DNA of 9,933 nucleotides, taken from the NCBI GenBank assembly GCA_021796905.1, contig JAKABK010000035.1, positions 1 to 9,933 of the forward strand, in the 5' to 3' direction. The DNA comes from Actinomycetes bacterium (GTDB lineage Bacteria > Actinomycetota > Acidimicrobiia > Acidimicrobiales > Palsa-688). Within the stretch, counting starts at the first letter, position 1, and every line of letters begins with the position of its first letter. The notes below the pieces were generated by a model that saw only the letters and a list, made by a program, of their open reading frames with translations, was not told the DNA's origin and did no database searches. This document shows, piece after piece, positions 1 to 6,569 of this stretch. The position numbers and the translations under genes are program-made.

Positions 1-260
1 GGGGCAGGCGGACGGGGACGAGGCAGGACCGGAGGCGCTGGGGTGTCGGGCACCTCGGGCGGGGCCGGTCGCTGCGAGATCCGGCCCAGCACCTCCAGCG
101 GGTCGGCGTCCCGGCGCCGGCGCCACCACCTGGGGCGTCCGCCGCCGGCTCCGGTCGCGTCGAGCGCGACGAGCAGGGCGACGAGCGGGACGAGGAAGTG
201 GTGGGAGGGCTCCGTGCCGCTGGGTCCGCGATCGGGCGCCGGCGGTCGGGGGTCGGGCAT
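1..260 (-). CDS. Hypothetical protein, N-terminal fragment running off the left edge
   Basis: An open minus-strand frame starts at ATG (258-260) and has no stop before the window edge, giving about 86 residues. It begins MPDPRPPAPDRG and has a short hydrophobic run near residues 22-33 (FLVPLVALLVAL). A basic patch (WWRRRRD) and a proline-rich stretch ending in RPRPPAP follow. The layout suggests one membrane anchor or a weak signal segment followed by a cytosolic linker, but no family is recognised. By hand count, about 86% of third codon positions and about two thirds of second positions are G/C, which is coding-like for this genome. The competing plus-strand frame is also GC-rich at position 2 and is S/R/G-rich, as shadow frames are. 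No clear Shine-Dalgarno sequence precedes the ATG. It would be divergent from the membrane-protein gene at 357. The call rests on composition alone. Confidence 0.35.
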   Translation of the reverse strand, partial: MPDPRPPAPDRGPSGTEPSHHFLVPLVALLVALDATGAGGGRPRWWRRRRDADPLEVLGRISQRPAPPEVPDTPAPPVLPRPRPPA

Positions 261-356
261 GCAATAGCAGTACCCGATCCGGCGCTCGCCCGATCGTCGC
301 CCCGGTCGTTGCCGGCCTCCCGGTCCGGCGGTCTGCAAGCATGGGTGACCGTGCGC

Positions 357-971
357 ATGGGACGGGTCTGGCTGATCCTCGGGTTGGCGGTCGGCGTGGC
401 CATGGCCCTCGGGCACTTCCCCTACCTCGCCGGGGCTGCCCGTGCGCTCGCCGGCAGCGCGCTGTCGCTGGTCTCGAGCGGGGCGCACGCGATCATCGGA
501 GCTGCCTCGGCCAGGGGTGCCCCCCGGCGGGCGGTGATCGGGGTCGCCGCCGTGCTGGCGGTGCTGGTGCCCGGTATCACCGCCTGGCTCTGCGTGCTGG
601 TCGCTCGCGGTGCGCTACGGCTCCGGTGGGTGGTGGCGGTCCTGCTGGTGGTCCTCGGAGCCGCGAGCTTCGCGTACCGCACCGGTGGGGTGGCCACCGG
701 GACCCTGGTCCTCGGGCTGGTCGTCGGCGCCATCGCGGTCGCGCTCACCGGTCCGCTGGTCGCCGCGCCGCTGGCTGCGCTGGCCGGTCTGCTCGCCGGC
801 GCGTACCTACCGGCGGTGGTCGAGCACGGACGGGTCGGTCGTCCGGTCGTCGAGGCGCTCCACCAGGCGATCTACGACCGACCCGGTGACCCCCTGGCCC
901 TCCACGCCGCCCTGCTCGTGGTGGCGGTCGCCCCCTTCGCGCTGATGCTCCGCTCGGCGGTCCGGGGCTGA
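357..971 (+). CDS. Polytopic membrane protein of unknown function
   Basis: A 204-residue protein that is hydrophobic over most of its length. Likely membrane segments lie near residues 4-22, 28-48, 59-83, 90-106, 114-131, 133-152 and 180-197, so about six or seven helices. Loops are short and basic (ARGAPRRA, ARGALRLR), with one larger polar loop near 155-179 (EHGRVGRPVVEALHQAIYDRPGDP). No catalytic motif or known family is recognised. I chose the ATG at 357 because GGTGA lies 8 nt upstream and the protein then begins directly with a membrane segment. GTG codons at 345 and 351 are alternatives. The same frame is open back to 198, but that stretch is S/R/P-rich and looks non-coding. The gene is convergent with fabF, 40 nt apart stop to stop, so it is probably not functionally tied to it. 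It could be a transport or CvpA-like protein, but nothing decides this. Confidence 0.7.
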   Translation: MGRVWLILGLAVGVAMALGHFPYLAGAARALAGSALSLVSSGAHAIIGAASARGAPRRAVIGVAAVLAVLVPGITAWLCVLVARGALRLRWVVAVLLVVLGAASFAYRTGGVATGTLVLGLVVGAIAVALTGPLVAAPLAALAGLLAGAYLPAVVEHGRVGRPVVEALHQAIYDRPGDPLALHAALLVVAVAPFALMLRSAVRG

Positions 972-1018
972 GACGCGAGGCGGCACCAACCGTCGGCCCG
1001 ATCCGGTGGTCTCAGCCC
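965..1018. terminator. Bidirectional terminator-like inverted repeat between convergent genes
   Basis: A perfect 10-bp inverted repeat, GGGCTGAGAC (965-974) and GTCTCAGCCC (1009-1018), is separated by 34 nt. CACC (984-987) can pair with GGTG (1005-1008) to extend the stem across a bulge. The left arm contains the TGA stop of the membrane-protein gene (969-971), and the right arm contains the TGA stop of fabF (1012-1014, minus strand). There is no T-run on either side, which is common for actinobacterial terminators. Its place between two convergent genes supports a shared terminator. The long loop is the main reason for doubt. Confidence 0.45.
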
Positions 1019-2229
1019 GCCGGGACCATCACGATCGTCCCGTTGTGCCCGCCGAAACCGAACGAGTTGGACAGCGCCGGTCCCGGTTCCCACCGCCGGG
1101 GACCGCCGACGACCAGGTCGAGGTGGATGTCGGGGTCGGGGACCTCCCAGCCGACGGTCGGTGGGATCGTCCGGTGGACGAAGCTCAGGGCCAGGGCGAC
1201 AGCCTCGAGGGAGCCGGCGGCGCCGAGGGAGTGGCCGGTGACGCCCTTGATGGAGGTGACCGCCGGGCCGGGGGAGCCGAACACCTTGGTGATCGCTTCC
1301 GCTTCGGCGGTGTCGTTCTTCGGGGTGGAGGTCCCGTGGGCGTTGATGTGGGTCACCTCCGCGGGGGTGAGACCGGCGTCGAGGAGGGCCAGCTCCATGC
1401 AGGCGACCGCGCCGGCGCCGTCGGGGGCGGGGGCGGTGATGTGGTGGGCGTCGGCGGTGCTGGCGGCACCGGCGAGCTCGGCGTAGATCCGGGCGCCCCG
1501 GGCGACCGCGCGGTCGAGCTCCTCGAGGACCAGCACCGCCCCCCCCTCGCCCATCACGAACCCGTCCCGCCGGGCGTCGAAGGGCCGGGACAGCCCGGTG
1601 GACGACATGGCGGTCATGTTGGCGAAACCGGCGAGCGACAGGGGGGTCATCGCCGCCTCCGCCGAGCCGGCGAGGACCACGTCGCAGCGGCCGGTGGCGA
1701 TCAGGCGGGCCCCGTTGCCGACGCTGTGGGTGCCCGCCGCGCAGGCGGTGACCGTCGCCTCGCACGGGCCGCGCAGCCCGTAGCGCATCGAGAGATCCGC
1801 CGCCGCGCGGTTGCCCATCATCATCGGGACGAGGAACGGGCTCACCCGGCGGGCTCCGCGCTCGAGCAGCACGCTGTGCTGCTCCTCGAACGAGGCGATA
1901 CCGCCGATACCGGTGCCGATGGCCACTCCCGCCCGGTCGGGGTCGCCGGCCAGTGCGTCGGGGCCGCCGGCGTCGGCCACCGCCTCGGCGGCGGCGACCG
2001 CGGCGAACTGTGTGAACGGGTCGACCCGGCGCACCTCCTTCGGACCGTAGATCGCCGTAGCGTCGAGACCGACGACCCGCCGCTCCCCGGTCGGGGCCGG
2101 GCCGGTCAGGCCCGACCAGAAGGCGTCCTGGCCGATGCCGCAAGGGGCGACCACCCCGACGCCGGTCACCGCGACCCGCCGGCCGGCTACCCCGGGCCTG
2201 CCGCCCGGGCTGGCGGAGACGGCCTGCAT
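1012..2229 (-). CDS. fabF: Beta-ketoacyl-ACP synthase II (elongating KAS)
   Basis: FabF condenses malonyl-ACP with a growing acyl-ACP, releasing CO2, in each elongation round of cytosolic type II fatty acid synthesis. The 405-residue product matches the usual family length of about 410. The catalytic triad is visible: Cys163 in TACAAGTHS, His298 in NAHGTSTPKND and His333 in KGVTGHSLGAAGS, with Lys328 before it. Further family signatures are DGFVMGEGGAVLVLE (222-236) and the C-terminal NSFGFGGHNG (388-397). The start is ATG at 2229, which overlaps the acpP stop by one base (TGATG), pointing to translational coupling. The frame is open further upstream to 2433, but that part is an R/G-rich shadow of acpP. 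The intact Cys and the absence of a paired chain-length-factor gene argue against a type II polyketide ketosynthase. It is the last gene of the fabD-fabH-acpP-fabF cluster. Confidence 0.95.
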   Translation of the reverse strand: MQAVSASPGGRPGVAGRRVAVTGVGVVAPCGIGQDAFWSGLTGPAPTGERRVVGLDATAIYGPKEVRRVDPFTQFAAVAAAEAVADAGGPDALAGDPDRAGVAIGTGIGGIASFEEQHSVLLERGARRVSPFLVPMMMGNRAAADLSMRYGLRGPCEATVTACAAGTHSVGNGARLIATGRCDVVLAGSAEAAMTPLSLAGFANMTAMSSTGLSRPFDARRDGFVMGEGGAVLVLEELDRAVARGARIYAELAGAASTADAHHITAPAPDGAGAVACMELALLDAGLTPAEVTHINAHGTSTPKNDTAEAEAITKVFGSPGPAVTSIKGVTGHSLGAAGSLEAVALALSFVHRTIPPTVGWEVPDPDIHLDLVVGGPRRWEPGPALSNSFGFGGHNGTIVMVPAG

Positions 2230-2468
2230 CAGAGCTTGCCGGTGACGAGCCCGAACGCCTGGGCGACGGTCTCGACGCCCTCCAGCTCGGACTCGTCGAC
2301 GCTGATGCCGAACTGCTCCTCGAGGGCCATGACCAGCTCGACCAGGTCGAGGCTGTCGGCGTCGAGGTCGTCGGCGAAGCGTGCCTCGGGGGTCACCTTG
2401 TCGGGGTCGACCTGCAGCACCTCCACCGCGCACTGCTTGAACTTGTCGAACGCCTCGGCATTGTCCAT
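2229..2468 (-). CDS. acpP: Acyl carrier protein
   Basis: A 79-residue acidic protein that carries acyl intermediates on a 4'-phosphopantetheine arm and shuttles them between FabD, FabH, FabF and the other cycle enzymes. The attachment serine is Ser39 in the conserved DADSLDLVE motif, which starts helix II. The rest fits a four-helix ACP: FDKFKQCAVEVLQVDPDKVTP, then ALEEQFGISVDESELEG. Length is typical (75-80). The start is ATG at 2468, with a strong AAGGAG ribosome binding site 5 nt upstream. The frame is open to 2558, but the extra 30 residues match no ACP and lie upstream of that site. The site being the clearest in the cluster fits a need for abundant ACP. The stop overlaps the fabF start. 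A candidate promoter lies about 60 nt upstream. Confidence 0.96.
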   Translation of the reverse strand: MDNAEAFDKFKQCAVEVLQVDPDKVTPEARFADDLDADSLDLVELVMALEEQFGISVDESELEGVETVAQAFGLVTGKL

Positions 2469-2473
2469 GGTCT

Positions 2474-2479
2474 CTCCTT
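2474..2479 (-). promoter_or_regulatory. Ribosome binding site of acpP
   Basis: On the minus strand AAGGAG lies 5 nt before the ATG at 2468. It fixes the acpP start and excludes the longer upstream frame. Confidence 0.8.
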
Positions 2480-2529
2480 GGGGCAGTGGAGCGCCGGCGG
2501 GTCGGCTCGGCGCTTCCAGAGGTTGATCG

Positions 2530-2558
2530 AGCGTAGTCAGGCCCGGCTCCGGTGACAC
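2530..2558 (-). promoter_or_regulatory. Candidate promoter for acpP-fabF
   Basis: On the minus strand GTGTCA (2553-2558) and TACGCT (2530-2535) are separated by exactly 17 nt. They match TTGACA at four of six positions and the TAnnnT core of actinobacterial -10 elements. Transcription would begin near 2523 and leave a leader of about 55 nt before acpP. The element lies in the 123-bp gap between fabH and acpP, the only real gap in the cluster, where extra transcription of the carrier protein would be useful. It was found by eye, and in GC-rich DNA such matches can be chance. Confidence 0.35.
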
Positions 2559-2591
2559 CCGTTCAGCGCTGCGCCTGGCGCCGGCGGTCGC

Positions 2592-3593
2592 TCATCCGCC
2601 CCAGCGCCACACCGCCGACGCCCAGGTCATCCCGGCGCCGAAGCCGGCGAGGAGCACCACGTCGCCGTCGGTGAGCCGACCGGCGGACGCTGCGTCGACC
2701 AGCGCTAGGGGGATCGACGCCGAGGAGGTGTTGCCGGTCTCGTCGATCACCGACGCGACCCTCGACTGCGGCAGGCCGAGCCGGGAGGCGACCGCCTCCA
2801 TGATCCGGATGTTGGCCTGGTGCGGGACGAACAGGGCGATCTCGTCGATGCCGACCTTGGCCCGTTCGAGGGACGCTTCGGCGGATGCGACGGTCACCCG
2901 CACCGCCCTGCGGAACACCTCCTGGCCCCTCATCGCCATGCCGGGCCCGTCGTGGTCTGCGTAGAGCAGCGGCACGAGGGAGCCGTCGACACCGAGGTCC
3001 CAGCCGAGCAGGCAACCGGGACCGGGCACCGCCTCGAGGACCACCGCGCCGGCGCCGTCGCCGAAGAGGAAGGCGTTGGTCCGGTCGGCGAAGTTGGTGA
3101 CCCGGGTGAGGGTCTCCGCCCCGATCAGCAGGACCCGGTCGATGCCGGCTCCGATCATCCCGGTCGCGGTCACCAGGCCGTAGGTGAACCCGGCGCACGC
3201 CGCGTTCAGGTCCATCGCCCCGCCGGCGACACCTAGAGCCGACGACACCGCGGCGGAGGTGGCGGGCACCGCCTGGTCGGGGGAGGTGGTGCAGAGCACC
3301 AGCAGCCCGATGTCGGAACCGGTGAGCCCTGCCCGCTCGAGCGCCAGGCGCCCGGCCTCGATGGCGAGGGTTGCGGTCGAGCCGATCCCGTCGGCCGGCT
3401 CGGTGGGGGCCCGGTCGGCGTCGGCGACGAACGGCCCGGAGGCGTGGTGGCGCCGGCGGATCCCGCTGCGCTCCACGATCCACTCGTCGCTGGTCTCGAA
3501 CAGGGTGGTGATGTCGGCGTTGGTGACGACCGTCGGTGGGAGGGCCGATCCCCAGCCGGTGATCGCCGCCCCGCGGCCGGTCCCGACGCTCAC
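2592..3593 (-). CDS. fabH: Beta-ketoacyl-ACP synthase III (initiating KAS)
   Basis: FabH starts fatty acid synthesis by condensing an acyl-CoA primer with malonyl-ACP in the cytosol. The 333-residue protein carries the full Cys-His-Asn triad: Cys133 in LNAACAGFTYGL, His258 in VPHQANIRI and Asn288 in GNTSSASIPLAL. The C-terminal GFGAGMTWASAVWRW is the usual glycine-rich end. The TSDEWI motif (35-39 region) followed by GIRRR is typical of the N-terminal primer/CoA-binding part. Primer choice (acetyl or branched acyl-CoA) cannot be read from the sequence. The start is GTG at 3593, overlapping the fabD stop by four bases (GTGA) without a clear Shine-Dalgarno sequence, so translation is probably coupled to fabD. 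Residues 51-69 (ASGPFVADADRAPTEPADG) form a loop longer than I expect between the GIR motif and the GST that follows. The overall length is near the family norm of about 320-340. Confidence 0.95.
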   Translation of the reverse strand: MSVGTGRGAAITGWGSALPPTVVTNADITTLFETSDEWIVERSGIRRRHHASGPFVADADRAPTEPADGIGSTATLAIEAGRLALERAGLTGSDIGLLVLCTTSPDQAVPATSAAVSSALGVAGGAMDLNAACAGFTYGLVTATGMIGAGIDRVLLIGAETLTRVTNFADRTNAFLFGDGAGAVVLEAVPGPGCLLGWDLGVDGSLVPLLYADHDGPGMAMRGQEVFRRAVRVTVASAEASLERAKVGIDEIALFVPHQANIRIMEAVASRLGLPQSRVASVIDETGNTSSASIPLALVDAASAGRLTDGDVVLLAGFGAGMTWASAVWRWGG

Positions 3594-4795
3594 CGGACCC
3601 GCAGCCAGGCGACGGGCTGGCCGGTCTGGACCCGTTCCCCGGGTGAGGCGAGCATGCCCATGAGCTGGCCGGCGAAACCTGATCGGACGTCGTCACCGGC
3701 GACCGTCCCGAGGAGGCTGCCGACCTCGACGGGGGCGCCGGTGCTGGTGTCGAGGTCGGGCGCCGGTTCGAACACCCCGGCCGCCGGCGAGATGACCACC
3801 CGCTCCGACACGTAGAGGTGCTCGCCGTGGTGGCCTGAGGCGAAGGCGTGCAGCGGGGTGTCGCCGGCGACCGCGTCGACCAGGCGGTCGAGGTCGTCGG
3901 GGGCAGAGACGCTCACCGAGGCGATCCCCGGGAGGGTCTGGGCGGCGAGGCGGCACAGCGACGAGCCGGGGCCGAGCTCGACGAACAGCCGTGCCCGTCC
4001 CGCCGCATCGTCGAGCAGGGAGCCGAGGCGCATCACGCTCTGGCGCCAGCGAACCGGGCTGGTGAGCTGGGCGACGAGCAGGCTCGCCCACTCCTCCGCA
4101 CCGGTGTGCACCCGTCCGTCGACGTTGGCGACGACCGGGATCTCCGGGCGGTGGAACGCGACGTCGCGGAGGGCCTTGACCAGCCGGCTGCGGGCGCCGG
4201 CCATGAAGGGGGTGTGAAAGGCCCCGCCTACCGCGGCCGGCGTCAGGCTGCGGGCTCCGAGCTCGACTGCCCGGGCCCCGGCCCGCTCGACCGCCTCGCT
4301 CTCCCCGGCGATCACCACCTCGGTGATGCTGTTGTCGTTGGCCAGCCACACCTCCCCGTCGGCGAGGCGGCAGGCGATGTCGACGGTCTCGGCGTCGCTG
4401 CCGGCGACGACGGCCATCACCCCCGGCTCGGCGTCGGCGGCCGCCTGCATAGCGTCGCCTCGCTCGGCGACCAGGCGCAGTCCGTCCTCGAAGCCGACGA
4501 CACCGGCGGCGACGAGAGCGGCGTACTCGCCGACGCTGTGGCCGGCCGCCGCGGTCGGCTCGATGCCGAGCCGCTCGACGGCGTCGAGGACCACCAGGCT
4601 CGAGGTGAAGGTCGCCAGCTGGGCGTTGCGGGTCTCGGTCAGCTCCTCGGCGTCGGCGTCGAGGAGCAGGTGGGCGACGTCGCGACCCGACGCCTCCGAG
4701 GCGTCGGCCACCAGCTCCCAGGAGGGGTGCTCGGTCCACGGGCGGCCCATGCCCGGTCGCTGCCATCCCTGTCCCGGGAACACGAAAGCTGGCAC
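3590..4795 (-). CDS. fabD: Malonyl-CoA:ACP transacylase with C-terminal biotinyl/lipoyl-like domain
   Basis: FabD moves the malonyl group from CoA to ACP, supplying the extender for FabH and FabF. Residues 1 to about 310 are a complete acyltransferase domain: FPGQGWQRPGMG (6-17), the nucleophile Ser87 in GHSVGE, Arg112 in VAERGDAM, and the catalytic His194 in GAFHTPFM. FVELGPGSSL (271-280) is the usual late motif. Standard FabD ends near residue 310. Here the protein runs to 401. Residues 331-401 look like a biotinyl/lipoyl fold: VVISPAAGVF, then PVEVGSLLGTV, then RSGFAGQLMGML and PGERVQTGQPVAWLRV. The hairpin that usually carries the modified Lys reads AGDDV, and the whole extension contains no lysine, so it is probably not biotinylated or lipoylated. 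The start is GTG at 4795, with AGGAGG 10 nt upstream. The frame is open to 4930, but that stretch looks non-coding. It is the first gene of the cluster. Confidence 0.93.
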   Translation of the reverse strand: MPAFVFPGQGWQRPGMGRPWTEHPSWELVADASEASGRDVAHLLLDADAEELTETRNAQLATFTSSLVVLDAVERLGIEPTAAAGHSVGEYAALVAAGVVGFEDGLRLVAERGDAMQAAADAEPGVMAVVAGSDAETVDIACRLADGEVWLANDNSITEVVIAGESEAVERAGARAVELGARSLTPAAVGGAFHTPFMAGARSRLVKALRDVAFHRPEIPVVANVDGRVHTGAEEWASLLVAQLTSPVRWRQSVMRLGSLLDDAAGRARLFVELGPGSSLCRLAAQTLPGIASVSVSAPDDLDRLVDAVAGDTPLHAFASGHHGEHLYVSERVVISPAAGVFEPAPDLDTSTGAPVEVGSLLGTVAGDDVRSGFAGQLMGMLASPGERVQTGQPVAWLRVR

Positions 4796-4805
4796 TCGGC
4801 GCAGA

Positions 4806-4811
4806 CCTCCT
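4806..4811 (-). promoter_or_regulatory. Ribosome binding site of fabD
   Basis: On the minus strand AGGAGG lies 10 nt before the GTG at 4795, where the protein begins exactly at the conserved PAFVFPGQG. The spacing is slightly long, but the match is perfect, and it settles the start against the longer frame. Confidence 0.65.
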
Positions 4812-4877
4812 CGGGTCGCGACGGGTCGGTTCCCGTCGTCGAGTGTCTCTGACCTGCCGCCGCCCCGATCGGTTACG

Positions 4878-4902
4878 CCGAGCCCGACTGTTCCGGGCTC
4901 GG
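4878..4902. repeat. 9-bp perfect inverted repeat in the fabD / CYTH-CHAD divergent region
   Basis: CCGAGCCCG (4878-4886) and CGGGCTCGG (4894-4902) are exact reverse complements separated by ACTGTTC. It lies in the 182-bp gap between the divergent fabD and CYTH-CHAD starts, 82 nt upstream of the fabD GTG and 75 nt upstream of the TTG at 4978. It may be an operator for a dimeric regulator of fatty acid synthesis or an RNA hairpin in either leader. No FasR-like regulator gene is in the window. The rest of this gap shows no convincing promoter. Confidence 0.4.
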
Positions 4903-4977
4903 AGCGGGTTGGATGGTACCGGGCCCGCAAGTACGGCCCACGGTGGGGAGGCCGGCACCGAGGGGAGGGAACGCAGC

Positions 4978-6519
4978 TTGCAGGAACCAGCGGTGCGTGA
5001 GGCGAGGCTCACCGGGTCGTGGTGGGGTCGCGCCGACCTGGGGGCCGGCCCTGCGCCGGCGGGGCTCCCGGAGGGGACCTCGCTGGCGCGCTGCAGGGAG
5101 GACTGCTCGTCGGCGGCCTACTTCGACACCCCCGGGTTGCGCCTGCTGCGCCGGGGGATGACATTGCGCTACCGCCGCGACGCACCCGCTTCGGAGGACC
5201 GTTGGATGTTGGAGCTGCCGGTTGCCGACGCTTACGGCACCCAGCGGTGGGTCACCTGGCCGGGCGGCCCGGGTGCCGTCCCCGAGGCGCTCGCGCGCGA
5301 CCTGGGGCCGTTGCTCGGAGGGGAGCCGATCGAGGTGGTGGCCGAGCTGACCACGATGCGGCGGACGAGCGAGCTGCGCGACCGCTCCGGCGCCAGGATC
5401 GGGGAGATCCGCGACGACTGGGTGTCGGCCAGCGTCCCGGCGCCCGCTCGCCTCCGATCGGTCACCGCCCTGCTCGACGGCGGCGATGCCGCCCTGCTCG
5501 GCGCCTCGGTCGGCTGGTTGCGCCCGGTGGGAGCCGGCGCGGGTCCCGGTGGCCGCGACCTGGCAAGGGTGCTGGGGGCCGGTCCGGTCCCCGAGGGCGG
5601 GCCGGCGCTCGACGGGGAGTCGAGCGTCGCCGAGATGGTGGCGGCGAGCTCGGCCTGCGCCCTCGAGCACCTGGTGGCCGGGTACGTGGGGATCCGCTTC
5701 GGCGACGATGCCGAGGCGGTGCACCGACTACGGGTGGCGACCCGCCGGTTCCGCAGCGAGCTGCGGACCCTCGCAGCGGTCCTCGAGCCCCGCTGGGCCC
5801 GCCACACCCGCGCCGAGCTCGCCTGGATCGCCGGTCGTCTCGGTGAGGTGCGCGACGCCGACGTGCTCTCCGAGCGAGTGGCGTGCGACGCGGGCTCGGT
5901 CGGGGCGGAGCCGGCTGTCGTCGGCACGCTCTGCGCTCCACTGCACGCGCAACGTGAAGATGCCTACGGGGTACTGCGCGAGGCGCTTCGCTCCGACCGC
6001 TACGTGGACCTCGTGCGGTCCCTGGAGGGGGCGTCGGTGTACCCGCCGATCACCCGAGGGTCGCTGCGGGCGTCGGGTGCCGCCCGCCCGCTGGGGCTGT
6101 CCCCGGCGGTACCGGCCCGGGTCCTGCTGCCGGGCCTGCTCCGCCGACCCTGGCGGGAGCTGCGCCGCAGCGTCGAGCATCTCGGGTCGGAAGCGGCAGA
6201 CAGCGAGCTGCACCGGGTGCGGCTCGGGGCCAAGCAGTTGCGTTACGCCGCCGAGCTGGCCGCCCCGGTCCTCGGCGAGCGAGCGCGACGACTGTCGAGA
6301 GCTGCGCGCTCGCTCCAGGATGTGCTCGGGGACCACCACGACGCGGTCGCCGCCGAGTGCTGGCTACTTCGGGCCGGCGCCATCGGCGACCCAACGGTCG
6401 CGCTCGTAGCCGAGCGCTGCATCGCCATCGAGCGTCAGTGCCAGGCGGCACGACGCGACGAATGGCCGGAGGTATGGAGGAAGCTCCGCCGCAACGAGCT
6501 GCGCCACTGGACCGCCTGA
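4978..6519 (+). CDS. CYTH and CHAD domain protein
   Basis: CYTH domains bind or cleave triphosphates in a tunnel. CHAD domains are histidine-rich helical bundles that bind polyphosphate, and the pair is common in actinobacteria. In this 513-residue protein the CYTH part spans about residues 6-185: AAYFDTPGLRLLRRGMTLRYRR (47-67), VAELTTMRRT (121-130) and IGEIRDDW (141-148). The CHAD part spans about 220-505: AVHRLRVATRRFRSELR (247-263), GRLGEVRDADVL (287-297), LHRVRLGAKQLRYAAEL (411-427) and LQDVLGDHHDAV (446-457). The usual ExExK opening is degenerate (VREAR at 6-10), and the LKLP-type lysine is Glu79, so catalysis is doubtful while CHAD looks intact. I chose TTG at 4978 because GGAGG lies 9 nt upstream. 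GTG at 4993 with AGGA upstream is a close alternative. The frame is open to 4843, but that part is R/G-rich and unlike a CYTH start. It is divergent from fabD and convergent with tRNA-Leu. Confidence 0.85.
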   Translation: MQEPAVREARLTGSWWGRADLGAGPAPAGLPEGTSLARCREDCSSAAYFDTPGLRLLRRGMTLRYRRDAPASEDRWMLELPVADAYGTQRWVTWPGGPGAVPEALARDLGPLLGGEPIEVVAELTTMRRTSELRDRSGARIGEIRDDWVSASVPAPARLRSVTALLDGGDAALLGASVGWLRPVGAGAGPGGRDLARVLGAGPVPEGGPALDGESSVAEMVAASSACALEHLVAGYVGIRFGDDAEAVHRLRVATRRFRSELRTLAAVLEPRWARHTRAELAWIAGRLGEVRDADVLSERVACDAGSVGAEPAVVGTLCAPLHAQREDAYGVLREALRSDRYVDLVRSLEGASVYPPITRGSLRASGAARPLGLSPAVPARVLLPGLLRRPWRELRRSVEHLGSEAADSELHRVRLGAKQLRYAAELAAPVLGERARRLSRAARSLQDVLGDHHDAVAAECWLLRAGAIGDPTVALVAERCIAIERQCQAARRDEWPEVWRKLRRNELRHWTA

Positions 6520-6569
6520 AGCCGGGCGATCCGACCCGCTCAGCTCGACGGGCCGCGGGGTGGCCTCGG

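Noticed and set aside
43..267. A 74-codon plus-strand frame at the left edge
   Set aside because: It is Ser/Arg/Gly-rich and has very high G/C at the second codon position as well, which is unlike real genes here. The minus-strand frame looks more like coding sequence.
872..2143. A 423-codon minus-strand frame overlapping fabF
   Set aside because: It is the +1/+2 shadow of fabF, dominated by Arg, Gly and Pro, with no recognisable domain.
1006..2526. A 506-codon plus-strand open frame opposite fabF and acpP
   Set aside because: Its product is G/R/D-rich with no motif, while the opposite strand encodes complete FabF and ACP. It is a shadow frame of GC-rich coding DNA.
1012..4795. A polyketide synthase cluster (ketosynthases, acyltransferase, ACP)
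   Set aside because: The order fabD-fabH-acpP-fabF is the housekeeping fatty acid cluster. There is no chain-length factor, cyclase or tailoring gene, and the residues are those of fatty acid enzymes.
4796..4930. A 45-residue N-terminal extension of FabD from an ATG at 4930
   Set aside because: The extension lacks family similarity, covers the inverted repeat region, and lies upstream of a perfect AGGAGG placed before the GTG at 4795.
4909..4937. A promoter TTGGAT-17 nt-TACGGC for the CYTH-CHAD gene
   Set aside because: Only three -35 positions match, and the -10 lacks the final T. The spacing alone is not enough evidence.
6520..6569. A terminator between CYTH-CHAD and tRNA-Leu
   Set aside because: Only 4-bp stems such as CGGG/CCCG are visible and there is no T-run, so a hairpin cannot be supported by eye.
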